Of a DNA stretch of 64,000 nucleotides, positions 1 through 7,589 are shown in pieces. Both the position numbers and the translations under genes were made by a program. This DNA comes from Streptococcus parasanguinis. Lineage in GTDB: Bacteria > Bacillota > Bacilli > Lactobacillales > Streptococcaceae. The notes beneath the pieces are model-generated. The model was given only the letters and a program-made list of their open reading frames with translations. It was not told the DNA's origin and did no database searches. Location of the stretch: positions 1-64,000 of the forward strand of contig CAJJKY010000007.1 of assembly GCA_905188195.1 (NCBI GenBank), written 5' to 3'. Within the stretch, counting starts at the first letter, position 1; each line of letters opens with the position of its first letter.

Positions 1-49
1 TACTTGGTTTGGGACCAAGGTGTCGCAGGTTCGAATCCTGTCTTCCCGA
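1..49 (+). tRNA. tRNA-Pro (anticodon TGG), 3' part only
   Basis: Only the 3' two thirds lie in the window. The anticodon arm has a 5-bp stem (cttgg/ccaag) around the loop tttggga, giving anticodon TGG, proline. The T arm has stem gcagg/cctgt around the loop ttcgaat. The acceptor 3' strand cttcccg and discriminator A follow, and no CCA is encoded. The 5' end lies before base 1. A terminator follows directly, so this is probably the last gene of a tRNA run. Confidence 0.9.
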
Positions 50-60
50 TATTATTTAGA

Positions 61-92
61 AAAGTCTAATGTTTTCATTAGGCTTTTTTTTT
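61..92 (+). terminator. Rho-independent terminator after tRNA-Pro
   Basis: A 9-bp stem (agtctaatg / cattaggct, one G-T pair) with a TTTT loop is followed by a long run of T. It closes the tRNA transcript. Confidence 0.85.
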
Positions 93-143
93 GCTTGTTT
101 TTCAGTGATTGACAAGAAAAAAGAGCTTTCGCTCTTTTCAACT

Positions 144-677
144 TTATTTGTTTCGCAGTTCAACATAACGGTTATACCAAATTTTGATGTATTCCTCAGA
201 AAAAGGACCTTTGTTTTGGTTTATCCAATCAACTAGTACTTTAACATTTTCCTTTAAAATGTAGTCAATGTCATCTGAATAGCGCATTTTTTCTTTATGG
301 TGCTCATATTCTTCAACATCTAATAATTTCTTTTCACCATTTGTAAAGACCTTGACATCGAGATCGTAATCGATGTATTTTAAGGCTTCCTGGTCGATAT
401 GAAATGGACTTGCTAAATTACAGTAGTAGGACACACCATTGTCACGGATCATGGCAATGATGTTAAACCAATATTTTTTATGGAAATAAACAATTGCTGG
501 TTCACGGGTAATCCAACGTCTGCCATCACTTTCAGTCACAAGTGTATGATCATTTACTCCAATAATTGCATTTTCGGTTATCTTTAATACCATGGTGTCA
601 CGCCATGTTCGGTGTAAACTGCCATCATGTTTATAACTTTGAATTGTAATAAAGTCGCCTTCTTTAGGTAGTTTCAT
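144..677 (-). CDS. DUF402 / UPF0374 family protein (YgaC-like nucleoside phosphatase)
   Basis: This 177-residue protein matches the DUF402 family. Members such as staphylococcal Ntdp are metal-dependent nucleoside tri/diphosphate phosphatases with a beta-barrel core. The stretch containing WRDTM, REPAIVYFHKKYW and the later DYDLDVKVF resembles that barrel with its acidic metal ligands, and the C-terminal third is helical and charged. It lies 110 bases after recX on the same strand. A TATACT box at 702-707 (minus strand) suggests its own promoter, and the Shine-Dalgarno is weak. The exact substrate cannot be told from sequence. Confidence 0.8.
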   Translation of the reverse strand: MKLPKEGDFITIQSYKHDGSLHRTWRDTMVLKITENAIIGVNDHTLVTESDGRRWITREPAIVYFHKKYWFNIIAMIRDNGVSYYCNLASPFHIDQEALKYIDYDLDVKVFTNGEKKLLDVEEYEHHKEKMRYSDDIDYILKENVKVLVDWINQNKGPFSEEYIKIWYNRYVELRNK

Positions 678-787
678 AACTTACCAACTTTCTACAATCT
701 AAGTATATCTTCTATATTGTATCATATTTTTTCAATTTTTTTCGTTTTTTTCTACGATATTTTCAAATTGATTGGATTGAATAGGTT

Positions 788-1567
788 TTAATCTAAAAAT
801 TCACTGATGGCTGATTTAATATCTGTATAATCGTAGCCTTTTCTTGCAAGTGATTGTGTTAGTCGTTGCTGTAGTTCATATCCTTCATATTTCTTACTGT
901 ATTTACGGTATTGTTTTTCTATGTCTTTTAGGATGAGTTCATTGGTTGTTTCTTCATCTGTTTCGACTTCGAGATTTTGGAATGCTATTTTTGCTTGGCT
1001 ATAACTAAAGCCTTTTGCAATGAGTCCTTGGATGGTTTTGGTTTCAATCGCTTTTAACGGATATTTTCCTTGGTATTTTTTTAGGAGTTTTTTTGCGGTC
1101 CGGTCGATTACCTCTGTAAAATCATAGTCTGCAAGAATTTCTTGAATAATAGATTTTGGGATTCCTTTTTGTTGAAGCTTTTGTTCTAATAAGACAGGGC
1201 CCTTATCGCCACTGAGGAGGTTGGCCTCTATCAGGTTTCTTGCATATTGACGATTATCCAACCACTTCTCTTCTGTTAGGTGTTGGACAACTTTATCAAT
1301 AATGATACTATCAATCTCATACTTTGTAAGGTAGTCTCGGACTTCTTTTGTTGTCCGAGCTTTAAAAGAAAGATGGTAAAGGGCTAGGTTTTTTCCATAG
1401 GAGTATTGAGCAAACTCTTTGATTTCTTTTAGTTCCTCTTCACTGATTTCTTTGTCTTTGGAGAGAAAAAATTTGACAATGGTGTCTTCTGTAATATAAA
1501 GTTTTTGATCATTATCTAATTCAAGAAGATAGAGTCTTTTTTTCTTTTCTAGTTTTGTTATTTTCAT
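788..1567 (-). CDS. recX: Regulatory protein RecX
   Basis: RecX binds RecA filaments and limits RecA recombinase and co-protease activity. The 259-residue protein has the expected all-helical three-repeat architecture, with signatures such as ALYHLSFKARTTKEVRDYL and DNRQYARNLIEA. I start at the ATG whose codon begins at 1567 (MKITKLEKKKR), preceded by an AAAGGAAAA ribosome site; an in-frame upstream Met adds 12 unconvincing residues. It starts 10 bases after the stop of the kinase gene upstream, so the two are probably co-transcribed from the kinase promoter. Confidence 0.93.
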   Translation of the reverse strand: MKITKLEKKKRLYLLELDNDQKLYITEDTIVKFFLSKDKEISEEELKEIKEFAQYSYGKNLALYHLSFKARTTKEVRDYLTKYEIDSIIIDKVVQHLTEEKWLDNRQYARNLIEANLLSGDKGPVLLEQKLQQKGIPKSIIQEILADYDFTEVIDRTAKKLLKKYQGKYPLKAIETKTIQGLIAKGFSYSQAKIAFQNLEVETDEETTNELILKDIEKQYRKYSKKYEGYELQQRLTQSLARKGYDYTDIKSAISEFLD

Positions 1568-1577
1568 GGTTTTCCTT

Positions 1578-2354
1578 TTATCCAAACGCTTCAAAGGCAG
1601 CAACGAGTCGAAGTTTATTTATATCAACTTGTTCTCTCCCATAATAGTCAAGAAATAGTTCAGCGTATTTAGGGTCATGTAGGTTATAGTTGAGGGACCA
1701 AACTGCCCAAAAGAGATCGATATGTCGGTCACTAAAATCAGCTAAGCCGAGGTCAATAAAGCAAGAGAAATGGCTAGCATCTTTGAGAATAAAATTTGGG
1801 AGGCATGCGTCCCCGTGAATAAAGGCATTTGTTTCTAAAAGGTGTCCTTGCTCTTGAATGAGTCGAAAAGCCTCTTCACGACTATTAATCTGAAATTGAG
1901 GTAGGAGTGCCTTGACATAGAACTCGCCTTTTTTATAGTTTTTCAAGGCTCTGTCTTTATAGGTTTGTAAATGATTTTCTGATGGAAAATTGTGTGGGTG
2001 TAAGTTGTGAAGTTTTTTGAGAGTCTCTGCTAAGGTTTGACAGATTTTTTCTGGCTGATCTAAAAAAGCGAGAGCATCCTGACCAATAGCCTCTTTAGTC
2101 AGGAGGTAGTCATTATCCGTAGATAGATAGTGGATGACTGGAGTTCCCATTCCCTCTTGTTCAAACCAACTTGCAAGGCTAGCTTCTCGCTCTAATCTTC
2201 CCTTTTGATCAATTTTTAAATAGTAACCTGAATCAAGATAGAGAACCCTTGCGCCTGAATGAGAAGAGCTGTCAGAAAGGGTTGCTCCCTCTATATAAGT
2301 TCGTAATTGCTCAGGAAAATCCAATGGGGAAAAATGAGATGTCTTTGTATTCAT
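1578..2354 (-). CDS. APH(3')-like aminoglycoside phosphotransferase family kinase
   Basis: The 258-residue protein has the Brenner-type kinase core of the APH family. A Lys in YYLKID would bind ATP, HGDACLPN near residue 180 is the catalytic loop (as in APH(3')-I/II), and FIDLGLADFSDRHID supplies the metal-binding Asp. Length fits the family (about 260). Whether it phosphorylates an aminoglycoside or a cell metabolite is unknown; its placement upstream of recX in a housekeeping context argues for an intrinsic gene. The ATG lies 6 bases after a TACAAT box with no ribosome site, so the mRNA may be leaderless. Confidence 0.8.
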   Translation of the reverse strand: MNTKTSHFSPLDFPEQLRTYIEGATLSDSSSHSGARVLYLDSGYYLKIDQKGRLEREASLASWFEQEGMGTPVIHYLSTDNDYLLTKEAIGQDALAFLDQPEKICQTLAETLKKLHNLHPHNFPSENHLQTYKDRALKNYKKGEFYVKALLPQFQINSREEAFRLIQEQGHLLETNAFIHGDACLPNFILKDASHFSCFIDLGLADFSDRHIDLFWAVWSLNYNLHDPKYAELFLDYYGREQVDINKLRLVAAFEAFG

Positions 2355-2360
2355 AGTTTT

Positions 2361-2389
2361 ATTGTAACATATTCTTAACCATTGAGAAA
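2361..2389 (-). promoter_or_regulatory. Extended -10 promoter of the APH-like gene
   Basis: On the minus strand TGT-TACAAT occupies 2370-2361, followed by 6 bases and then ATG at 2354. The -35 (about 2389-2384) is poor, which fits an extended -10 promoter. The predicted transcript would start at or within a base or two of the ATG. Confidence 0.6.
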
Positions 2390-2403
2390 CTACGTGGTAT
2401 AAT
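2375..2403 (+). promoter_or_regulatory. Extended -10 promoter of rlmD
   Basis: TGG-TATAAT with the hexamer at 2398-2403, and a TTAACC -35-like box at 2375-2380 with 17-bp spacing. Only 6 bases separate the -10 from the ATG at 2410, and no ribosome-binding site can fit between, so the mRNA is probably leaderless. It overlaps the divergent APH-like gene promoter. Confidence 0.65.
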
Positions 2404-2409
2404 AGACTT

Positions 2410-3762
2410 ATGAGTCTTAAAGTAAAACAAAAAATTCCTTTGAAAATTAAACGAATGGGAATTAACGGAGAAGGGATTGGATTTTATAAAAAAACACTTG
2501 TCTTTGTGCCAGGAGCTTTGAAGGGCGAAGATATTTTCTGTCAAATTACCAGTGTCAAGAAAAATTTTGCGGAAGCCAAACTCTTATCTGTCAATAAGGC
2601 GTCTAAGTTTCGGGTGACGCCCATGTGTGATATCTATGAGACCTGTGGTGGTTGTCAAATCATGCATTTGAAGTATGACAAGCAGCTGGAGTTTAAGACA
2701 GATTTATTGCAACAGGCCTTGAAGAAGTTCTCACCTGAAGGCTTTGAACAGTATGATATTCGGCCAACAATCGGAATGCAGGAGCCTCTTTACTATCGGG
2801 CAAAATTGCAATTTCAAACTAGGAAATTCAAGGGCCAGGTGAAGGCGGGGCTTTATGCTCAAAATTCGCATTATTTGGTGGAATTAAAAGATTGTTTGGT
2901 TCAAGATCCGGTTATTCAAGCTATTGCCAATGATCTAGCGAATTTATTGACCTACTATCAGATTCCGATTGCAGATGAGCGAAAAGAACTGGGTGTCAGA
3001 ACCATGATGGTTCGACGGGCTCGGAAAACGGGTCAGGTTCAGCTGATTGTGGTTACGAGTCGTCAGATTAATGTAACCAATTTAGTAGAAGACTTGATCA
3101 AGAAACACCCTGAGATTGTTACCGTTGCTGTTAATAAAAACACGTCTCGATCAAGCGAGATCTATGGGGAACAAACGCAGATTATTTGGGGAGAAAAGGC
3201 TATACTTGAAGGCGTTTTGGATTATGAATTTTCTCTGTCTCCACGTGCCTTTTATCAACTGAATCCGGAGCAAACCCAAGTATTGTATAGTGAAGCGGTT
3301 AAGGCTTTGGATGTATCGTCAGAGGATCATCTGATTGATGCCTACTGTGGGGTTGGAACGATTGGATTTGCTTTTGCCAATAGAGTGAAAAGTGTTTGGG
3401 GGATGGATATCATTCCTGAAGCGATTCAAGATGCTAAATACAACGCTAAGCAGATGGGATTTGAGAATACCCACTATGAGGCTGGAACTGCAGAAGAGAT
3501 CATTCCCCGCTGGTACCAAGAAGGCTATCGAGCAGATGCAGTCATTGTGGATCCACCCCGTACGGGTTTAGGGGCAAAATTGATCGAGACCTTATTGCAC
3601 TATGCACCTGAAAAGATGGTCTATGTCTCTTGCAATGTATCGACTTTGGCACGGGATTTGGTAGCTTTGACAAAGGTTTATCGGGTTGAATACATTCAAT
3701 CAGTGGACATGTTCCCCCATACAGCTCGAACAGAGGCTGTCGTGAAATTAGTGAAGAAGTAA
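2410..3762 (+). CDS. rlmD: 23S rRNA (uracil-C5)-methyltransferase, RlmD/RlmCD type
   Basis: The enzyme makes 5-methyluridine in 23S rRNA using SAM. An N-terminal TRAM domain (about 1-60) is followed by the iron-sulfur cysteines C73, C79, C82 and C162, spaced as in E. coli RlmD. A Rossmann methyltransferase domain follows, with DAYCGVGTIGF, VDPPRTG and the catalytic Cys in YVSCN near the C-terminus. Its 450 residues fit the family. In streptococci a single enzyme of this kind (RlmCD) is reported to modify both U747 and U1939; which sites this one uses is inferred. The start has no Shine-Dalgarno. Confidence 0.9.
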   Translation: MSLKVKQKIPLKIKRMGINGEGIGFYKKTLVFVPGALKGEDIFCQITSVKKNFAEAKLLSVNKASKFRVTPMCDIYETCGGCQIMHLKYDKQLEFKTDLLQQALKKFSPEGFEQYDIRPTIGMQEPLYYRAKLQFQTRKFKGQVKAGLYAQNSHYLVELKDCLVQDPVIQAIANDLANLLTYYQIPIADERKELGVRTMMVRRARKTGQVQLIVVTSRQINVTNLVEDLIKKHPEIVTVAVNKNTSRSSEIYGEQTQIIWGEKAILEGVLDYEFSLSPRAFYQLNPEQTQVLYSEAVKALDVSSEDHLIDAYCGVGTIGFAFANRVKSVWGMDIIPEAIQDAKYNAKQMGFENTHYEAGTAEEIIPRWYQEGYRADAVIVDPPRTGLGAKLIETLLHYAPEKMVYVSCNVSTLARDLVALTKVYRVEYIQSVDMFPHTARTEAVVKLVKK

Positions 3763-3794
3763 AAATGAATGGAATGAGTGAAGGAAATAGGAAA

Positions 3795-4028
3795 ATGGAC
3801 AATGTTATTGATGTATCGATTCCAGTGGCTCAAGTCATTGATCAACATCCGGAAGTGTTGGATTTATTGGTGGAATTGGGCTTTAAACCCTTAGCCAATC
3901 CCATCATGCGCAATACAGTTGGACGTAAGGTTTCTTTGAAACAAGGATCAAAATTAGAAGGTACGCCCATGGAGAAGATTGTGCGAACATTAGAGGCCAA
4001 TGGCTATGAAGTAGTGGGGCTAGACTAA
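3795..4028 (+). CDS. DUF1858 domain protein
   Basis: A 77-residue protein with the DUF1858 pattern: IPVAQVIDQHPEVLDLLVELGF, then NPIMRNTVGRKVSL, then a helix ending LEANGYEV. This small helical domain is often found beside or fused to DUF438/hemerythrin proteins, as here. I chose the ATG at 3795 (MDNVIDVSIP) because conservation begins there; an in-frame ATG at 3765 would add 10 residues. Its stop overlaps the next start (TAATG), so the two are translationally coupled. Function unknown; a ligand- or redox-sensing partner is plausible. Confidence 0.8.
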   Translation: MDNVIDVSIPVAQVIDQHPEVLDLLVELGFKPLANPIMRNTVGRKVSLKQGSKLEGTPMEKIVRTLEANGYEVVGLD

Positions 4029-5374
4029 TGAGCGATGAACGAATTCATGTCTTGAGAGACATCTTATTAGACTTTCATCATGGAGCCTCTCCTGAGTCGG
4101 TCCAAGAGCGCTTTGATGCGACCTTTAGCGGGGTGTCTGCTATTGAGATTTCCCTCATGGAGCATGAGCTGATGAACTCTGATGCAGGCATCACTTTTGA
4201 GGATGTCATGGAGCTTTGCGATGTCCATGCCAATCTCTTTAAGAACGCTGTCCAAGGGGTCGAAGTGGCAGATACCGACCATCCAGGTCATCCGGTTCAG
4301 ATCTTTAAACAGGAGAATCTGGCCCTTCGGGCGGCTATGATGCGGGTCCGTCGCCTGCTGGATAATTATGAGACGACAGAGGATCCTGAGATGATCCAGG
4401 AGATTCAGAAAGGCTTGTTGCGTCAGCTAGGATTGGTGGGGCAATTTGATCGGCATTACCGCCGCAAGGAAGAGTTGATGTTTCCTATTATGGAACGCTA
4501 TGGGCATGATTCTCCTCCCAAAGTCATGTGGGGAGTAGATGACCAGATTCGAGAACTTTTTGCGAAAGCCCTGGATGTGGCCAAAAGCCTGCCTGCTTCT
4601 GCTATCTCAGAAGTCAAGGAACGCTTTGAAGCCTTTGCGCAAGAGTTTGAGGCCATGATTTTCAAGGAAGAATCGATCCTCTTGATGATTTTACTGGAGG
4701 CCTTTAGCCAAGACGATTGGCTCTCTATCTCAGAGGAAAGTGATGCTTATGGTTATGCCATCATCATTCCGAGTGAGAAATGGGTGCCGAAACGCGTGGA
4801 CTTTAAGGAAGCAGCAGAAGAAGAGACAGAAGGTTCAGGCGAAGTCCTTCCTTCTTCAAATGGAAGCGAGCAAAGTCAGGTCATTGAGACCCCTGAGGGA
4901 CAACTGACCATTACCTTCACGCCTAAGAAAAAAGAAGAGAGCTTCGATCGCAAGCAGCCACAAGCTTTTGGTCATGGATTTTTATCGGTGGAGCAAGCGA
5001 ATTTAATCTTGAACCAGTTACCAATGGAGATCACCTTTGTCAATAAGGATGATATTTTCCAATATTACAATGATGCTGCGCCTTTTGAGGAAATGATTTT
5101 TAAGAGGACGCCATCGCAGGTAGGACGCAATGTTGAGCTGTGTCACCCACCGAAATATTTGGAGAAGGTCAAAGCCATCATGCAGGGGCTTCGTGAAGGG
5201 AAAAAAGACAAGTATGAAATGTGGTTCAAATCAGAATCGCGTGGGAAATTTGTCCATGTCACCTATGCAGCTGTGCGTGATGAAGCTGGAGACTTCCAAG
5301 GTGTCTTGGAATATGTTCAGGACATTCAACCTTATCGAGAGATCGATACGGATTTTTATAGAGGAATGGAGTAA
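4028..5374 (+). CDS. DUF438 / hemerythrin HHE / PAS domain protein
   Basis: The 448-residue protein has three parts. DUF438 (about 1-85) begins RIHVLRDILLDFHHGASPE. A hemerythrin-like HHE helical domain (about 90-225) has candidate iron ligands in HPGHPVQIFKQEN, FDRHYRRKEELMFP and FKEESILLMI. A C-terminal PAS domain (about 320-440) is read from LPMEITFVNKDDIFQYYND onward. Between them lies an acidic, Ser-rich linker. Hemerythrin domains bind O2, NO or iron, so a cytosolic sensor or di-iron scavenger is likely. No output domain such as a kinase or HTH is visible. Confidence 0.85.
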   Translation: MSDERIHVLRDILLDFHHGASPESVQERFDATFSGVSAIEISLMEHELMNSDAGITFEDVMELCDVHANLFKNAVQGVEVADTDHPGHPVQIFKQENLALRAAMMRVRRLLDNYETTEDPEMIQEIQKGLLRQLGLVGQFDRHYRRKEELMFPIMERYGHDSPPKVMWGVDDQIRELFAKALDVAKSLPASAISEVKERFEAFAQEFEAMIFKEESILLMILLEAFSQDDWLSISEESDAYGYAIIIPSEKWVPKRVDFKEAAEEETEGSGEVLPSSNGSEQSQVIETPEGQLTITFTPKKKEESFDRKQPQAFGHGFLSVEQANLILNQLPMEITFVNKDDIFQYYNDAAPFEEMIFKRTPSQVGRNVELCHPPKYLEKVKAIMQGLREGKKDKYEMWFKSESRGKFVHVTYAAVRDEAGDFQGVLEYVQDIQPYREIDTDFYRGME

Positions 5375-5376
5375 AG

Positions 5377-5631
5377 ATGAGTTACGAAACAGAGTTTATG
5401 AAGGAGTTTGAGGAGTGGATCAAGACCCAGGTCATGATCAATGAAATGGCTCTCGAAGAAAGTAAGAAGGTTTTTGATGAAGACCAGGATGAGCGAGCTA
5501 AAATTGCCATGATTCGCTATGAAAGCCGTTTGGACGCCTATCAGTTCTTGCAAAGGAAGTTTGAAAATTTCCATGCCGGAAAAGGATTTCATGATTTACC
5601 AGATGGCCTCTTTGGTGAAAGAAAATATTAA
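5377..5631 (+). CDS. DUF1912 family protein
   Basis: An 84-residue, charged, mostly helical protein beginning MSYETEFMKEFEEWI, matching the streptococcal DUF1912 family of unknown function. It starts two bases after the DUF438 gene stop, so it is the third gene of this small operon. No transmembrane segment or catalytic motif can be seen. Confidence 0.8.
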   Translation: MSYETEFMKEFEEWIKTQVMINEMALEESKKVFDEDQDERAKIAMIRYESRLDAYQFLQRKFENFHAGKGFHDLPDGLFGERKY

Positions 5632-5654
5632 AAACACCTTATTGAAGGCGTTTT
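5630..5654 (+). terminator. Possible weak terminator after the DUF1912 gene
   Basis: An imperfect 10-bp hairpin (aaaacacctt / aaggcgtttt, one mismatch) with loop attg starts at the stop codon. The T run is short, so it is only a candidate. Confidence 0.45.
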
Positions 5655-5688
5655 ACTAGCTAGATTTACCTGAAAATTGAGCAATGAC

Positions 5689-5716
5689 TTGATTTTTTAG
5701 GGGATTGTGATACAAT
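5689..5716 (+). promoter_or_regulatory. Promoter of the HhH protein gene
   Basis: TTGATT at 5689-5694 and TGA-TACAAT (hexamer 5711-5716) with a 16-bp spacer. The inferred leader is about 90 bases before the ATG at 5811, longer than usual here; I see no clear terminator or known riboswitch in it. Confidence 0.6.
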
Positions 5717-5810
5717 AAAAAAGTTGAAATGACATCAACGGATTTTTGAATGGATTATGGTGATGAAACCTTGTTGCCTTAGGAATTGATCACTGAATTT
5801 AGGAGGAAAA

Positions 5811-6158
5811 ATGGCAAAGAAGAACGTAAACCGTGCGAAACAATACAAGCATCAAAATAGACATCTTTTGAAAAAAGCTGTCGCAACTGTAACTGCAGCT
5901 GTGAAAGAAGCACCTAAAAAGGTTGAGAAAGCTACAAAAGCAGTGGCGAAAGAAGTGAAACAAGCGGCTTCTTCAGTGGAAGAATTTGCTGCAAGTTTGG
6001 AAGGTGTGGCACTTGATCGTGCGCAAACATTCTATGATGAAGGTATTCGCTCTGTTGCGGACTTCGCAAACTGGACAGAGAAAGAGTTGTTGGCCCTTAA
6101 AGGAATCGGCCCAGCTACTATCAAAAAATTGCAAGAACTTGGTGTCAAGTTTAAATAA
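5811..6158 (+). CDS. Helix-hairpin-helix domain protein, Lys/Ala-rich
   Basis: A 115-residue protein. Residues 1-65 are extremely rich in Lys, Ala and Val (repeated KKA/KEA/AVKE), predicting a long basic helix. The C-terminal 50 residues form a helix-hairpin-helix domain ending KGIGPATIKKLQELGVKF, the GxGxxxxxKL pattern that binds DNA or RNA backbone. It has a strong AGGAGG ribosome site. The combination looks like a small histone-like or RNA-associated protein, but the function is not known to me. It lies just upstream of the valine T-box. Confidence 0.75.
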   Translation: MAKKNVNRAKQYKHQNRHLLKKAVATVTAAVKEAPKKVEKATKAVAKEVKQAASSVEEFAASLEGVALDRAQTFYDEGIRSVADFANWTEKELLALKGIGPATIKKLQELGVKFK

Positions 6159-6174
6159 TCGCTTTTGTGATTTC

Positions 6175-6203
6175 TTGCTATTTCCAAGAAAACTTGCTAA
6201 AAT
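6175..6203 (+). promoter_or_regulatory. Promoter of the valine T-box operon
   Basis: TTGCTA at 6175-6180 and TAAAAT at 6198-6203, with 17-bp spacing. Transcription would start near 6210, just before the T-box stem I. Confidence 0.6.
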
Positions 6204-6393
6204 GAACCTATTAGAGGTGTTTTGAATCCCACATTTTACAGAAAGTGGCGGTGCTGAGAAGTCCACAAATGTGTCAAAACTGGTTGCTAATGGATGAAAA
6301 TGAAATAAACAAAGTTGCGGGCATTGCCCGAAATTGGGTGGTACCGCGGATTAACACATTCGTCCCTGTCAGATTGATGACAGGGGCGATTTT
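6204..6393 (+). promoter_or_regulatory. T-box riboswitch, valine specifier (GTT)
   Basis: The T-box sequence TGGTACCGCGG ends at 6349 and is followed by a strong terminator (cgtccctgtca / tgacaggggcg at 6361-6388, then T run). Stem I can be drawn with base cc(t)attag/ctaatgg, then gttttga/tcaaaac and cacattt/aaatgtg, and a distal part with AGAAAG and CTGAGAAG motifs. The 3' side of the specifier loop reads tgGTTg, placing codon GTT (Val) at 6283-6285. Uncharged tRNA-Val would prevent termination and switch on the downstream genes, which include valS. Confidence 0.9.
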
Positions 6394-6425
6394 TCTTTTT
6401 GCAACCCTGGCTGAAGGAGCTTGTC

Positions 6426-7004
6426 ATGAAAAAATCTTTTAACACTAGTAAACTCTACTATGGCTTTCCTATCTTCATCTTGGGGTATCAGGACCAGAAC
6501 TTTGGGCACAATATCACGACCTGCAGTTCCTCTTATAGCCTGGGAGATTGGCTCGTCATCGGTGTTGGTGCTGAGGAAAATGCGGCTGACCAGATTAAGC
6601 ATTATCAACAGTTCAGCGTGAACATCCCTGACGAAAATCTCATGCTCCAGATGGAGCAGGCTGGGTTAATCAGCCATCGGGAGAAATTGAAACTCCTAGG
6701 GCTAGACTACGAAATTTCTGAACGGACTCAGGCTCCGATTTTGGAGGCCTGTCCAGTCGTATTGGATTGCCAGGTAGATCGGATTATCGAGAAAGATGGC
6801 ATCTGCCATATCTTTGCAAAGATTCTTGAGCGACTGGCTGATCCAGAGCTATTAGATGATAAGGGGCATTTTATAAATGACCGCTTTGCGCCGACTTACT
6901 TTATGGGGGACGGCCATCAGCGCGTTTACCGTTATCTAGATGACCGAGTCGATCTCATGGGAAGCTTTATCAAGAAAGCGAGGAAGAAGGATGACAAGAG
7001 CTGA
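6426..7004 (+). CDS. Flavin reductase family (flavoredoxin-like) protein
   Basis: The 192-residue protein resembles FMN-binding split-barrel flavin reductases. It has a substrate/flavin-binding N-terminus (YYGFPIFILGY, NITTCSSSYSLGDWLVIGV) and a later CPVVLDCQVDRII segment typical of the flavoredoxin branch. The start is the ATG at 6426 with GAAGGAG upstream; the open frame extends back into the terminator hairpin. It is the first gene after the valine T-box, its stop overlaps the acetyltransferase start by 14 bases, and valS follows. No obvious biochemical link to valine is known to me. Confidence 0.8.
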   Translation: MKKSFNTSKLYYGFPIFILGYQDQNFGHNITTCSSSYSLGDWLVIGVGAEENAADQIKHYQQFSVNIPDENLMLQMEQAGLISHREKLKLLGLDYEISERTQAPILEACPVVLDCQVDRIIEKDGICHIFAKILERLADPELLDDKGHFINDRFAPTYFMGDGHQRVYRYLDDRVDLMGSFIKKARKKDDKS

Positions 7005-7560
7005 GTTGCCAGATAAAATCGAAACGGAGCGTCTGGTTTTACGAGTCCGAACAGTAGCGGATGCAGAGGATATTCATGCTTACGCCAGTTTGCCAGAAGT
7101 TTCCTATCCAGCTGGTTTTCCACCCGTCAAGACCTTGGAAGATGAGATTTATTACCTAGAACATATTCTTCCTGAGCGCAATGAAAAGGACAATCTCCCA
7201 GCTGGTTACGGCATTGTGATCAAAGGGACTGATAAAGTCATTGGCTCTGTTGATTTTAACCATCGCCACGAAGACGATGTACTGGAAATTGGCTATACCT
7301 TGCACCCAGACTATTGGGGCCGAGGCTATGTACCCGAAGCGGCGCGTGCCTTGATTGATCTAGCTTTTGAAAAATTGGGACTTCACAAGATAGAATTGTC
7401 TTGCTTTGGTTACAACCTTCAAAGTCAACGAGTCGCTGAGAAACTTGGCTTCACCCTTGAAGCTCGTATCCGTGACCGTAAAGATGCCCAAGGCAATCGT
7501 TGTGATGATTTGAGATACGGCTTGCTGAAGAGTGAGTGGGAAACTCAAGGTCAACATTAG
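6991..7560 (+). CDS. GNAT family N-acetyltransferase (RimJ/RimL-like)
   Basis: A 189-residue acetyl-CoA-dependent acetyltransferase. IETERLVLRVRT opens the fold, LEIGYTLHPDYWGRGYVPEAARAL carries the acetyl-CoA pyrophosphate loop, and NLQSQRVAEKLGFTLEARIRD is the typical RimL-like C-terminal part. The substrate could be a protein N-terminus or a small amine. The start at 6991 follows AGGAAGAAGG and overlaps the flavin reductase gene. It sits between the T-box leader and valS, so its expression should rise when charged tRNA-Val falls. Confidence 0.85.
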   Translation: MTRAELPDKIETERLVLRVRTVADAEDIHAYASLPEVSYPAGFPPVKTLEDEIYYLEHILPERNEKDNLPAGYGIVIKGTDKVIGSVDFNHRHEDDVLEIGYTLHPDYWGRGYVPEAARALIDLAFEKLGLHKIELSCFGYNLQSQRVAEKLGFTLEARIRDRKDAQGNRCDDLRYGLLKSEWETQGQH

Positions 7561-7589
7561 AAATAAAAATAACTAGAAAGGACACACAC

